From Candidatus Ruthturnera sp. (GTDB lineage Bacteria > Pseudomonadota > Gammaproteobacteria > PS1 > Pseudothioglobaceae): a DNA stretch of 58,057 nt. Below, one piece after another: positions 36,206 to 45,695 of the stretch. Positions within the stretch are counted from its first letter, which is position 1. Every line of letters begins with the position of its first letter. The stretch spans positions 1-58,057 of the forward strand of contig JAUVOQ010000003.1 of assembly GCA_030599095.1 (NCBI GenBank), read 5' to 3'. A program made the position numbers and the translations under genes. Under the pieces are notes generated by a model, which did not search any database, was not told the origin of the DNA, and saw only the letters and a list, made by a program, of their open reading frames with translations.

Positions 36206-36944
36206 GCGTAGAAATGGGCGTAAAAAGTCTATTTATCAACCCATATTCAAACTATTATCTATTGTTGTTTTAATAGGGCTTATTGTCTGGATCATACAAA
36301 ACACCCGTCCAAGCGAGTTCTTAAAAGTTGATATTAATTGGGAAATTGATAAAGACCTTCCAATCACACAACAAGCGTTGGAACAGCATATATCCTCCTT
36401 AATCACTGCAACATACCAATTGAATTTACACGACATTAAGCACGAATTAGAACACCACCCATGGGTAGCAGAGGCAAAAGTAAAGCGTCTTTTTTGGAAT
36501 TTTATCAATATCAAAATCAGTGCGCAGAAAATTAGTATGCGCTGGAAAAACAAAAACTGCCAAAATAATGTCAAAATACAAACCTGCCAAGGCTATATCT
36601 CCACCAAAGGTGAGCTGTTTACCCCCAATAAAATAATCAAATCAGACGCCATTATTGCCACTTCAGCGCACGATAAAGACATTGCGAAAGCCCTATTTGA
36701 TCATTATCAAACCTACCAAGCCATTATCAAACCAATGCTTATTGTGTCCATCTTAAAAACTAACATTGATACTATTTTTATTAAGCCCAATATTAAAGTC
36801 ATATTAGGCTATCAAAAACAGCGACAACGACTCAAAAATTTTGTTAAAGTGTATAAAAAATTAAGACAATCAATCGCACGCACTAAACTCGACCGTGCCA
36901 CATTTGACATGCGCTACCCCAAAGGATTTAGCCTCAAACTTTAG
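36195..36944 (+). CDS. ftsQ: Cell division protein FtsQ
   Basis: FtsQ links FtsK and FtsL/B/W/I in the divisome. A basic cytoplasmic tail, one membrane helix (about 19-36: IFKLLSIVVLIGLIVWII), a POTRA domain (from FLKVDINWEIDK to HHPWVAEAKVKRLFW) and the FtsQ beta-domain follow. The ATG at 36195 overlaps the ddl stop and is preferred to one at 36171. Sequence is divergent but position and topology are decisive. It is convergent with a membrane-protein gene, overlapping by 11 bp. ftsA/ftsZ are not adjacent. Confidence 0.85.
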   Translation: MKYKRRNGRKKSIYQPIFKLLSIVVLIGLIVWIIQNTRPSEFLKVDINWEIDKDLPITQQALEQHISSLITATYQLNLHDIKHELEHHPWVAEAKVKRLFWNFINIKISAQKISMRWKNKNCQNNVKIQTCQGYISTKGELFTPNKIIKSDAIIATSAHDKDIAKALFDHYQTYQAIIKPMLIVSILKTNIDTIFIKPNIKVILGYQKQRQRLKNFVKVYKKLRQSIARTKLDRATFDMRYPKGFSLKL

Positions 36945-37626
36945 TGGTTTGTTTAACCACAAGTTGGTAGCACAATGCCAAACTAATCAATGTCCAATAA
37001 AACACAATTGCTTTAACCGCCCACCCTAGTATGTCAGGAAGTCCAATTAGTGATATAAGAGATGAGAAAATCATACCCACCAATGCTGGCAAAATGATTT
37101 GTAAAAAGAATAAGTTGGCTTGAGAAATGAGATTCAAATCCCATTTGTATTTTGAAGGCTGATCAATAGCAATGTTAATAAAATTCAAGGTAATTGGAAT
37201 AATCAAAAAATACATAATTAACTGTAAAAAAGTAATGCCGCTGATAATTACTGGCGCCATGGTTGCCAAGCCAATAAATAGCGCCAAACCAACAAAGCGG
37301 ATAATTTTATTAAAATTAAGCACTGGAACAATCCCAGAAACGCTATTTTGACCCAAAATAACCAAGCGATACACATTGATTGAAAGCGTTAAATAGCCAT
37401 AAAAAAATAGCAATAAATATATCATCACATTATCAGGCAACTGAATATCAGCAACTTCCTTATTGCTAAAAACGCTGTTCATTATGTTAAGCATATCAGG
37501 CAAAATTGCCAAAAAAGGAATAGAGATTAATACTGGCAGAATAGAAATTTCTAGTATTTTTTTCCAATTCGTGAGTGCAAAGGCAACACTTGCTAGCATT
37601 ATTTTATTAATCGGCAGTACGTTCAT
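36934..37626 (-). CDS. Hypothetical multi-pass membrane protein (230 aa)
   Basis: Five or six hydrophobic segments are apparent (starting around residues 26, 70, 112, 133, 180 and 200). There are no recognised catalytic motifs. The 3' end overlaps the ftsQ 3' end by 11 bp. It lies 4 bp after mltD on the same strand, so it is probably cotranscribed and may act in envelope maintenance. I do not recognise the family. Confidence 0.7.
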   Translation of the reverse strand: MNVLPINKIMLASVAFALTNWKKILEISILPVLISIPFLAILPDMLNIMNSVFSNKEVADIQLPDNVMIYLLLFFYGYLTLSINVYRLVILGQNSVSGIVPVLNFNKIIRFVGLALFIGLATMAPVIISGITFLQLIMYFLIIPITLNFINIAIDQPSKYKWDLNLISQANLFFLQIILPALVGMIFSSLISLIGLPDILGWAVKAIVFYWTLISLALCYQLVVKQTTKV

Positions 37627-37630
37627 ATTT

Positions 37631-39208
37631 CTATTTCATATTAGAGTTAACAACATTAACAATGATGATTAATCTTTGTTTAGGCTGTAGTGGTTTTCTG
37701 CCCGTCAATTGATTCCATTTTTTAAGCTGACCAATCTGCACCCCAAATTTATGCGCAATGGCAGACAAATTATCACCGATTTTAACGTAATAGATAATCT
37801 TTCTATCGATATTTATACCCACATTGACTAGTTTTGATAAGTCCTTAGGTTTGGTCAAATTGGGCTGCCATAATACTAATTTTTTGCCCACTTGAAGTGG
37901 TTTGGTTTTAGTAATATGGTTCCATTTTACGATGCTGTCCACATGAGTATTGTACTGCCTAGCAATACGCCATAAACTATCGCCACTAACAACAGTATGA
38001 ACGACTTTGATACCCGTTTTTTTCGCATTCATTCTTTGTGCTTCTCTTTGTTCTTCTGACAATGAATAATACTGAGCATTTTTTTGTGGCACTGGCACAA
38101 TCAAGTATTTGCCTACTTTGAGTATATTACCACGCAAATTATTCACACTTTTTATCTGGCTTATTGTGGTGTTAAATTGATGGGCAATTTTGCTTAAACT
38201 ATCACCTTGATTAATTTGATGGCGCACCCATTTCACTCTGGATTCTTTAGAATGTTTGGCTAAATTCTTTTTAAAAATTGCAATTTTATCAATCGGCAAT
38301 AATAAATTATAGCTGCCCTTGCTTGGCGTTGCCCAGCGTTTCAGCCCTGGATTTAAAGTGTACAATTGCTCTAAATCTAGCCGTGCCCACTCAGAAATCA
38401 ATGCCAAATCAAATTGCGAATCAAGCTTAATAACTTGCACTTGAGGCGTGTTACTAACTGTTATGATTGTTTGTCCGTACCTTTTAGGATGCTTAATGAG
38501 TTGTGCCACTGCCAATAATCTTGGCACATAACCTTTGGTTTCTTTGGGCAAATCTAAGTGCCAAAAATCAGTTGGTCTGCCTTGTCGTGTGTTTTTAGCA
38601 ATGGCTTTTTGCACACGTCCAGGACCTGAATTGTAAGCCGCAATTGCCAATAGCCAATCCCCCTTAAATAGTTTGTTAAGATTTTTCAAATACCTAACAG
38701 CCGCCTTAGTTGAGGCCAGCACATCACGACGCGCATCATACCACCAGTTGTTTTGCAAGCCATATAACTTTCCAGTTGAAGGAATAAACTGCCACAAGCC
38801 TGAGGCCGTGCTATGCGAATAAGAAAATGGATAATAAGCCGACTCAACAATGGGCAATAAGGCGATTTCAATGGGCAGTCCAGCTTGCTCAACCTGCGTT
38901 GTGACTAAGTGCAAATAAGGCTGTGCACGTTTGGTAACGCGCGTTAAATAATCAGGATTTTTTTTAAACCAGTCAATATGCCAAAACAATTCTTTTTGAC
39001 TGGGTGCACTTAACACATAGCGATTGGCAATGTAACGCCAAAGGTCTTTTTCAACAACCAAGTCGCTACTAACACTAGCCTGAACTGGTTTTGGCGTGAC
39101 CTTTACAACGCTCGTTGAAGCACTCGCACCTTCACAAGTAATAAACAGCAAGCATGAAAGATATAAAAACCGTTTGAAAAACTTTAAGATTTTGAACCGC
39201 CTGCACAT
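37631..39208 (-). CDS. mltD: Membrane-bound lytic murein transglycosylase D with three LysM domains
   Basis: MltD cleaves peptidoglycan glycan strands. A basic N-terminus and hydrophobic stretch (FLYLSCLLFITCEGASAS) form a signal, probably a lipobox-like Cys. The SLT domain has catalytic Glu in LLPIVESAYYPFSYS and ASGLWQFIPSTGKLYGL and AYNSGPGRV. Three LysM repeats follow (near residues 335, 405 and 475: INQGDSLSKIAHQFN, VVSGDSLWRIARQYN, VKIGDNLSAIAHKFG). Its start overlaps the bolA 3' end. Confidence 0.95.
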   Translation of the reverse strand: MCRRFKILKFFKRFLYLSCLLFITCEGASASTSVVKVTPKPVQASVSSDLVVEKDLWRYIANRYVLSAPSQKELFWHIDWFKKNPDYLTRVTKRAQPYLHLVTTQVEQAGLPIEIALLPIVESAYYPFSYSHSTASGLWQFIPSTGKLYGLQNNWWYDARRDVLASTKAAVRYLKNLNKLFKGDWLLAIAAYNSGPGRVQKAIAKNTRQGRPTDFWHLDLPKETKGYVPRLLAVAQLIKHPKRYGQTIITVSNTPQVQVIKLDSQFDLALISEWARLDLEQLYTLNPGLKRWATPSKGSYNLLLPIDKIAIFKKNLAKHSKESRVKWVRHQINQGDSLSKIAHQFNTTISQIKSVNNLRGNILKVGKYLIVPVPQKNAQYYSLSEEQREAQRMNAKKTGIKVVHTVVSGDSLWRIARQYNTHVDSIVKWNHITKTKPLQVGKKLVLWQPNLTKPKDLSKLVNVGINIDRKIIYYVKIGDNLSAIAHKFGVQIGQLKKWNQLTGRKPLQPKQRLIIIVNVVNSNMK

Positions 39209-39492
39209 TTAGGCGAATCTGGCGCACCATTTTTCATCTGCCATTCATCGGGCGTGTAAGTGTGCATTGCTAATGCATGAATGTGAGCCATCTCTTCCTT
39301 GAATAACTGGTTAATAAAACGGTGTCTTTCAATTAATTTTAAATCGTTAAAATAATCACTCACCACGATTAATTTAAAATGAGATTCACTAGCAAGACCA
39401 GAATGATTATGGGATTCATTAATCACCTGAAGATGACTTGGGCTTAATGCCGTTTGTAATTGTTCGGTCAAATGTTGTTTAATATCACTCAT
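39184..39492 (-). CDS. bolA: BolA family protein
   Basis: BolA proteins bind Fe-S clusters with monothiol glutaredoxins and affect morphology. The 102-aa protein has ESHNHSGLASESHFKLIVVSDYF and ERHRFINQLF with HIHALAMHTYTPDEW, the class motif. A C-terminal PKCAGG tail follows. It overlaps the reductase gene upstream and mltD downstream by a few bases, making a three-gene operon. Confidence 0.92.
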   Translation of the reverse strand: MSDIKQHLTEQLQTALSPSHLQVINESHNHSGLASESHFKLIVVSDYFNDLKLIERHRFINQLFKEEMAHIHALAMHTYTPDEWQMKNGAPDSPKCAGGSKS

Positions 39493-40502
39493 AACGCACT
39501 ACCCTCAAAGGAAAATTCAAAAGCATCAGAGAAGAAATCTTCTTTAAACATGCCTCGTTTCACAAAAGTATCTGCCACAGCTTTAACCATTGCTGGTGGC
39601 CCACAAGCATAAACTTCATAATCTACTAAATGTTCAAAATCAGCCAATACACTTTCGTGCACATAGCCTGTTCTTCCTTTCCAAGTGTTGTGTGCTTGTG
39701 ATAATACAGGAATAAAACTAATATTTTCATGGCTTTTAGCCCATTTCTCAGGCAAATCAGTATACAAATCCTGCTCATCTCTTACGCCCCAATAAATATG
39801 GATTATGCGCCTAGATTTAGTTTCAATTACATGCTCAACCATGGCTTTCACAGGGGCAAAACCCGTGCCACCAGCCACTAAAATAATGGGTTTTTCACTG
39901 CTCTCTCTAAAATAGAAATCCCCTTTAGGGCCTTCAATTTTAAGCAATGACTTCTCTTGTAACTCATTAAACACGAAGTTGGTAAATTTACCATTTTCAA
40001 TTAAACGCACGTGGAGCTCAATCAAGCTAGTATTACTAGGCGCATTGGCGATGGAAAAAGCACGAGGCTCAAAATCAGGATGGATTAAATCAACATACTG
40101 CCCTGCTAAATATTGCAACGATTCAGAACTGGAAATTTTTAAAAATACTTGTGCCACATCATCATTAAGATGCTTGATACTTTGCACTTTACAAGGCAGG
40201 GTCCTTACTTCAATATTTGCAACGCTGTCTAACTCAGCCACCACCAAAGCAACATCAGATTTAGCCTTGCATTGACACAACAAGGCCATGCCTTCTGCCA
40301 CTTCTTCCGGGGTAATGCCAGAAGGTATTTCACCTCCGTAACCAACCTCGCCTTCAATAATAGTCGCCTTACATTTGCCACAAAAACCTTTTTGGCAGCC
40401 ATAAGGAAAATTTAACCCATGAACCAATGCATCATTTAGAATATTGCCCTTACCATCAGTTTGGAAAACGCTACCACTGACTTGATTTTCAATTGTAAAC
40501 AT
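39489..40502 (-). CDS. Ferredoxin-type 2Fe-2S flavin oxidoreductase (CDP-6-deoxy-glucoseen reductase-like)
   Basis: A plant-type ferredoxin domain (YGCQKGFCGKCKATIIEG and a distal CQCKA) is followed by an FAD domain (RAFSIANAP) and an NAD domain (ILVAGGTGFAPVKAMVEH, VYACGPPAMVKA). This order matches AscD/RfbI-like and phenol-hydroxylase-type reductases. The ATG at 40502 (MFTIENQV) is preferred; a start at 40556 would add 18 residues over a TATAAT -10 box. The substrate is not clear from the sequence. In this context it may serve as a general electron transfer reductase. Confidence 0.85.
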   Translation of the reverse strand: MFTIENQVSGSVFQTDGKGNILNDALVHGLNFPYGCQKGFCGKCKATIIEGEVGYGGEIPSGITPEEVAEGMALLCQCKAKSDVALVVAELDSVANIEVRTLPCKVQSIKHLNDDVAQVFLKISSSESLQYLAGQYVDLIHPDFEPRAFSIANAPSNTSLIELHVRLIENGKFTNFVFNELQEKSLLKIEGPKGDFYFRESSEKPIILVAGGTGFAPVKAMVEHVIETKSRRIIHIYWGVRDEQDLYTDLPEKWAKSHENISFIPVLSQAHNTWKGRTGYVHESVLADFEHLVDYEVYACGPPAMVKAVADTFVKRGMFKEDFFSDAFEFSFEGSAL

Positions 40503-40532
40503 GTGTTTGTATCTAATAAACTTGGTGCTGAC

Positions 40533-40538
40533 ATTATA
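40533..40538 (-). promoter_or_regulatory. -10 box of the reductase-bolA-mltD operon
   Basis: A perfect TATAAT on the minus strand lies about 30 bases before the preferred ATG at 40502. The -35 region is weak. It lies in the 80-bp gap divergent to miaA. Confidence 0.5.
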
Positions 40539-40581
40539 ATATAGGTTGCACTCCATTAATACCCAGTAATTAAAAGCTTTT

Positions 40582-41499
40582 ATGCCAATTCAAACCAACA
40601 AAACCGTGATATTTTTAATGGGTCCTACCGCATCAGGCAAAACTGATTTAGCCATTCAATTAAGCCAGCAATTTAAAACTCGACTCATTAGCGTTGACTC
40701 CGCTCTTATTTACAAAGGCATGGACATTGGCACTGCCAAACCAGATAAAGCAATCTTAAAAAAATACCCCCATCAGTTAATTGATATTTGCAATCCAGAA
40801 AATTCCTACTCAGCCTTTGACTTTACTCGCGATGCTCATGCACAAATAAAAATCGCTTTTAGCAACAATGAATTGCCCATTTTAGTAGGTGGCACATCAT
40901 TTTATTTTCACGCATTAGAATATGGTTTGTCCAAATTGCCAGAATCAAACCCTGAATCCAAAGAAAAATTCAACCAATTACTTAAAAGTAAAGGCACAAT
41001 TGCACTGCACCAAAATCTTAAAAAAATTGACTCCCAAGCCGCCAACAGAATCCACCCAAACGACACGCAAAGAATCGCACGTGCACTTGAAGTATTTAAC
41101 TTAAGTGGCAAAACCCTCAGCGAACTACAAGGCAACAAAAACCCCATTATCAACTACCCCATTAAAAAAATCATCCTCATGCCCGACCGAGGCGAATTAC
41201 ACTCAAGGATTGAAATTCGGTTTTTATCAATGATAGAACACGGCTTTTTGAAAGAAGTAAAACGCCTCAAACAAAACCCGAACCTCCACGAAAACTTGCC
41301 CGCCATCCGCTGTGTTGGCTACCGCCAAGCATGGCAATATTTGAACGGCAAAATAAGCAAAACAGACATGACAGAAAAAGCCATCATTGCCACCCGCCAA
41401 CTGTGCAAACGCCAAAGCACTTGGCTGAAAAGTGAAACTGATGCACTGGTTTTAAAAAGCCCCAGCCTTGCCAAAGCGGTTGCATTTATCAACTCATAA
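40582..41499 (+). CDS. miaA: tRNA dimethylallyltransferase
   Basis: MiaA prenylates A37 of tRNAs reading UNN codons. LMGPTASGKTDLAI is the P loop; SVDSALIYKGMDIGTAKP, VGGTSFYFHALEYGL, and ATRQLCKRQSTWL are family motifs. At 305 aa it is complete. A 68-bp portion of its 3' end recurs as a decayed fragment at 6930-6997 beside the tracrRNA, and an orphan CRISPR repeat begins 17 bp after its stop codon. Confidence 0.97.
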   Translation: MPIQTNKTVIFLMGPTASGKTDLAIQLSQQFKTRLISVDSALIYKGMDIGTAKPDKAILKKYPHQLIDICNPENSYSAFDFTRDAHAQIKIAFSNNELPILVGGTSFYFHALEYGLSKLPESNPESKEKFNQLLKSKGTIALHQNLKKIDSQAANRIHPNDTQRIARALEVFNLSGKTLSELQGNKNPIINYPIKKIILMPDRGELHSRIEIRFLSMIEHGFLKEVKRLKQNPNLHENLPAIRCVGYRQAWQYLNGKISKTDMTEKAIIATRQLCKRQSTWLKSETDALVLKSPSLAKAVAFINS

Positions 41500-41503
41500 A
41501 ACA

Positions 41504-41564
41504 AATCTAGGAAATAGTTGTGATTTGCGTTTAGGTGATGGTCGGTTACAATAGAACCTAGATT
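41504..41564. repeat. 8-bp inverted repeat flanking the orphan CRISPR repeat
   Basis: AATCTAGG (41504-41511) and CCTAGATT (41557-41564) are perfect inverted repeats with the lone CRISPR repeat between them. The arms could form a hairpin carrying the repeat in its loop. Confidence 0.6.
41517..41552 (+). repeat. Orphan single CRISPR repeat
   Basis: All 36 bases match the repeat of the array at 173-2050 except one (GATGGTC instead of GATAGTC). It stands alone, with no second repeat at 66 bp on either side, 35 kb from the array. It retains TACAAT at its 3' end, which would act as a promoter -10 box. It lies between miaA and an IS transposase remnant. Confidence 0.95.
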
Positions 41565-41632
41565 ACCAAACACCGCAAGCAGTGTTTGAATTAGGTATTA
41601 TTAACCAACAAAAAGTTGTACTTAGAATTTGA
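41558..41632 (+). pseudogene. C-terminal remnant of an rve-type IS transposase
   Basis: This frame reads LDYQTPQAVFELGIINQQ and ends KVVLRI before TGA. The LxYxTPxxVF pattern close to the C-terminus is typical of IS30/IS3-like integrase-fold transposases. A stop codon inside the orphan repeat (41552-41554) limits it upstream. The rest of the element is missing. Confidence 0.55.
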
Positions 41633-41679
41633 AGTTAGGTTACTAGATTCGTGGCTTTTGTTTGATTTATACAAAGGTC

Positions 41680-41877
41680 TCATTTAGAGTAATGATAACG
41701 AATCAACTTATTTTTATCCAAATTGTATTGTTTGGCGGATTTATCAACATCTTTAATGCCCAATGCTTGAATCAACTGCACAGATAGTTTTTCGTCTGGG
41801 TATTTATGCTCTACTGCAACACTTCCTTTAAATTTACAGAGGATTTTTAGCAATAATCGCCATGGATATTCTAACAA
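41680..41877 (-). CDS. Hypothetical 65-aa protein
   Basis: A short frame from TTG (41877) with AAGGATACGG just upstream. It is basic, with no membrane segment or known motif. It lies between prk and the IS remnant in a rearranged region and could be a fragment of a lost gene. Confidence 0.3.
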   Translation of the reverse strand: MLEYPWRLLLKILCKFKGSVAVEHKYPDEKLSVQLIQALGIKDVDKSAKQYNLDKNKLIRYHYSK

Positions 41878-41984
41878 CCGTATCCTTTTAAGTGGTGAGT
41901 TCTTTAAAAATAGTATTTAACAACCTCCTAAATATTAATTTGATTCAGCATCATTAGGCAATAATTTTTTTAACTTTTAGAAAA

Positions 41985-42872
41985 TCACTTCTCTTCAATC
42001 ATTTTTTTAATAATTGGGTAAAGAATAATTTCCATTGCCAAACTCATTTTTCCGCCTGGAATAACAATGCTATTGCGTCTAGACATAAACGAGCCATTAA
42101 TCATACTGCACAAATATACAAAATCAACAGGGGTTTTGTCTAAATCATTAAAACGAATCACCACAAAGCTTTCATCTGGTGTTGGAATGTCTCGGGCAAT
42201 AAAAGGATTGGAAGTATCCACTGTTGCTACACGCTGGAAATTAATATCTGTTTGTGAGAATTGCGGTGTTATATAGTTAATATAATCTGGCATTCTGCGC
42301 AAAATAGTATCGACTGTCTCTGCTGCTGAATAGCCCCTTTCTGTATCATCACGATGAATTTTTTGAATCCATTCAAGATTAACACTGGGCACAACGCCAA
42401 TTTTTAAGTCGCCATATTGCGCCATATCTATATTGTCTGCCACCACTGCGCCATGTAAACCTTCATAGAATAATAAATCCGTGCCACCGCCCACTTTTTC
42501 CCAAGGCGTAAATTCACCTGGATTTAAATCAGTATTTAGACGCTGGTTGTGTTCAGTCGCTTCTTCCTCGGAATGCAAATAATAACGACGATCACACCCG
42601 CCTGTTTCGCCATAATCTTTAAAAGTTTGCTCAATTTTATCAAATAAATTAGCACCAGGACCAAAATGGGAAAAAAAACGATTGCCTAAATCTTCCTGTT
42701 TTTTGACATTTGCTTTCATCGAAGCACGATCATATTTATGAAAACTGTCCCCTTCAACAATCAGTGGATTAATATTTTCCCTTCTAAAAATATGTTCGAA
42801 AGCAAGTTTAACAAAAGTTGTTCCAGCGCCTGATGAACCTGTTACTACAATAACTGGGTGTTTATTTGACAT
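41985..42872 (-). CDS. prk: Phosphoribulokinase
   Basis: This enzyme regenerates the RuBisCO substrate ribulose bisphosphate. The P loop reads VTGSSGAGTTFVK; VEGDSFHKYDR, GPGANLFDKIEQTF, LFYEGLHGAVV (catalytic acid region), and KIHRDDTERGYSAAETVDTI follow. At 295 aa it is the proteobacterial class I type. It lies 27 bp after gyrB on the same strand with AAGGAG before its ATG, so it may be read from the gyrB promoter, away from cbbM. Confidence 0.96.
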   Translation of the reverse strand: MSNKHPVIVVTGSSGAGTTFVKLAFEHIFRRENINPLIVEGDSFHKYDRASMKANVKKQEDLGNRFFSHFGPGANLFDKIEQTFKDYGETGGCDRRYYLHSEEEATEHNQRLNTDLNPGEFTPWEKVGGGTDLLFYEGLHGAVVADNIDMAQYGDLKIGVVPSVNLEWIQKIHRDDTERGYSAAETVDTILRRMPDYINYITPQFSQTDINFQRVATVDTSNPFIARDIPTPDESFVVIRFNDLDKTPVDFVYLCSMINGSFMSRRNSIVIPGGKMSLAMEIILYPIIKKMIEEK

Positions 42873-42899
42873 ATTTACTCCTTATTTATATTGGTTTTA

Positions 42900-45340
<2,441 letters not shown>

Positions 45341-45362
45341 CGCTGTCATACCAAAAAAGACC

Positions 45363-45690
45363 AAACACCCATATTGTAACCTTGGCTATTCAAAGCTACT
45401 TGCATTCTGCGTTTGCCATAAGTATGCCCAACTTCAATAGCAGTTTGTTTGATAAATTTAATCATAGCATTCATATTATCATTAACTGGTTTGTCTTTTA
45501 CTTGATCATAATAACGACTGCGAAGCAGTTTGAGTCATTCGCATCATTCTTTGGTATTGTATTGCTTGCAAGCCTTGCTCATCTTGACAATCATGTTAGT
45601 AATGAATTGTCCTTGGCGAACAAGGCTGTTGCCTTTTTTAGGATTTCATTGTCCCTTTGTGAACGCCAGTGTGTTTTTAAGGATTGAATT
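45363..45690 (-). pseudogene. IS3-family transposase remnant
   Basis: Read on the minus strand, one frame gives LKTHWRSQRDNEILKKATAL then FAKDN and a stop, the C-terminal end of an IS3 OrfA. A second frame gives LRSRYYDQVKDKPVND, then HTYGKRRMQVALNSQGYN, which is the start of the OrfB. Stop codons and the loss of the rest of both genes, including the DDE core, show decay. It fills the gap between gyrB and aceE. Confidence 0.8.
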
Positions 45691-45695
45691 AAAGT

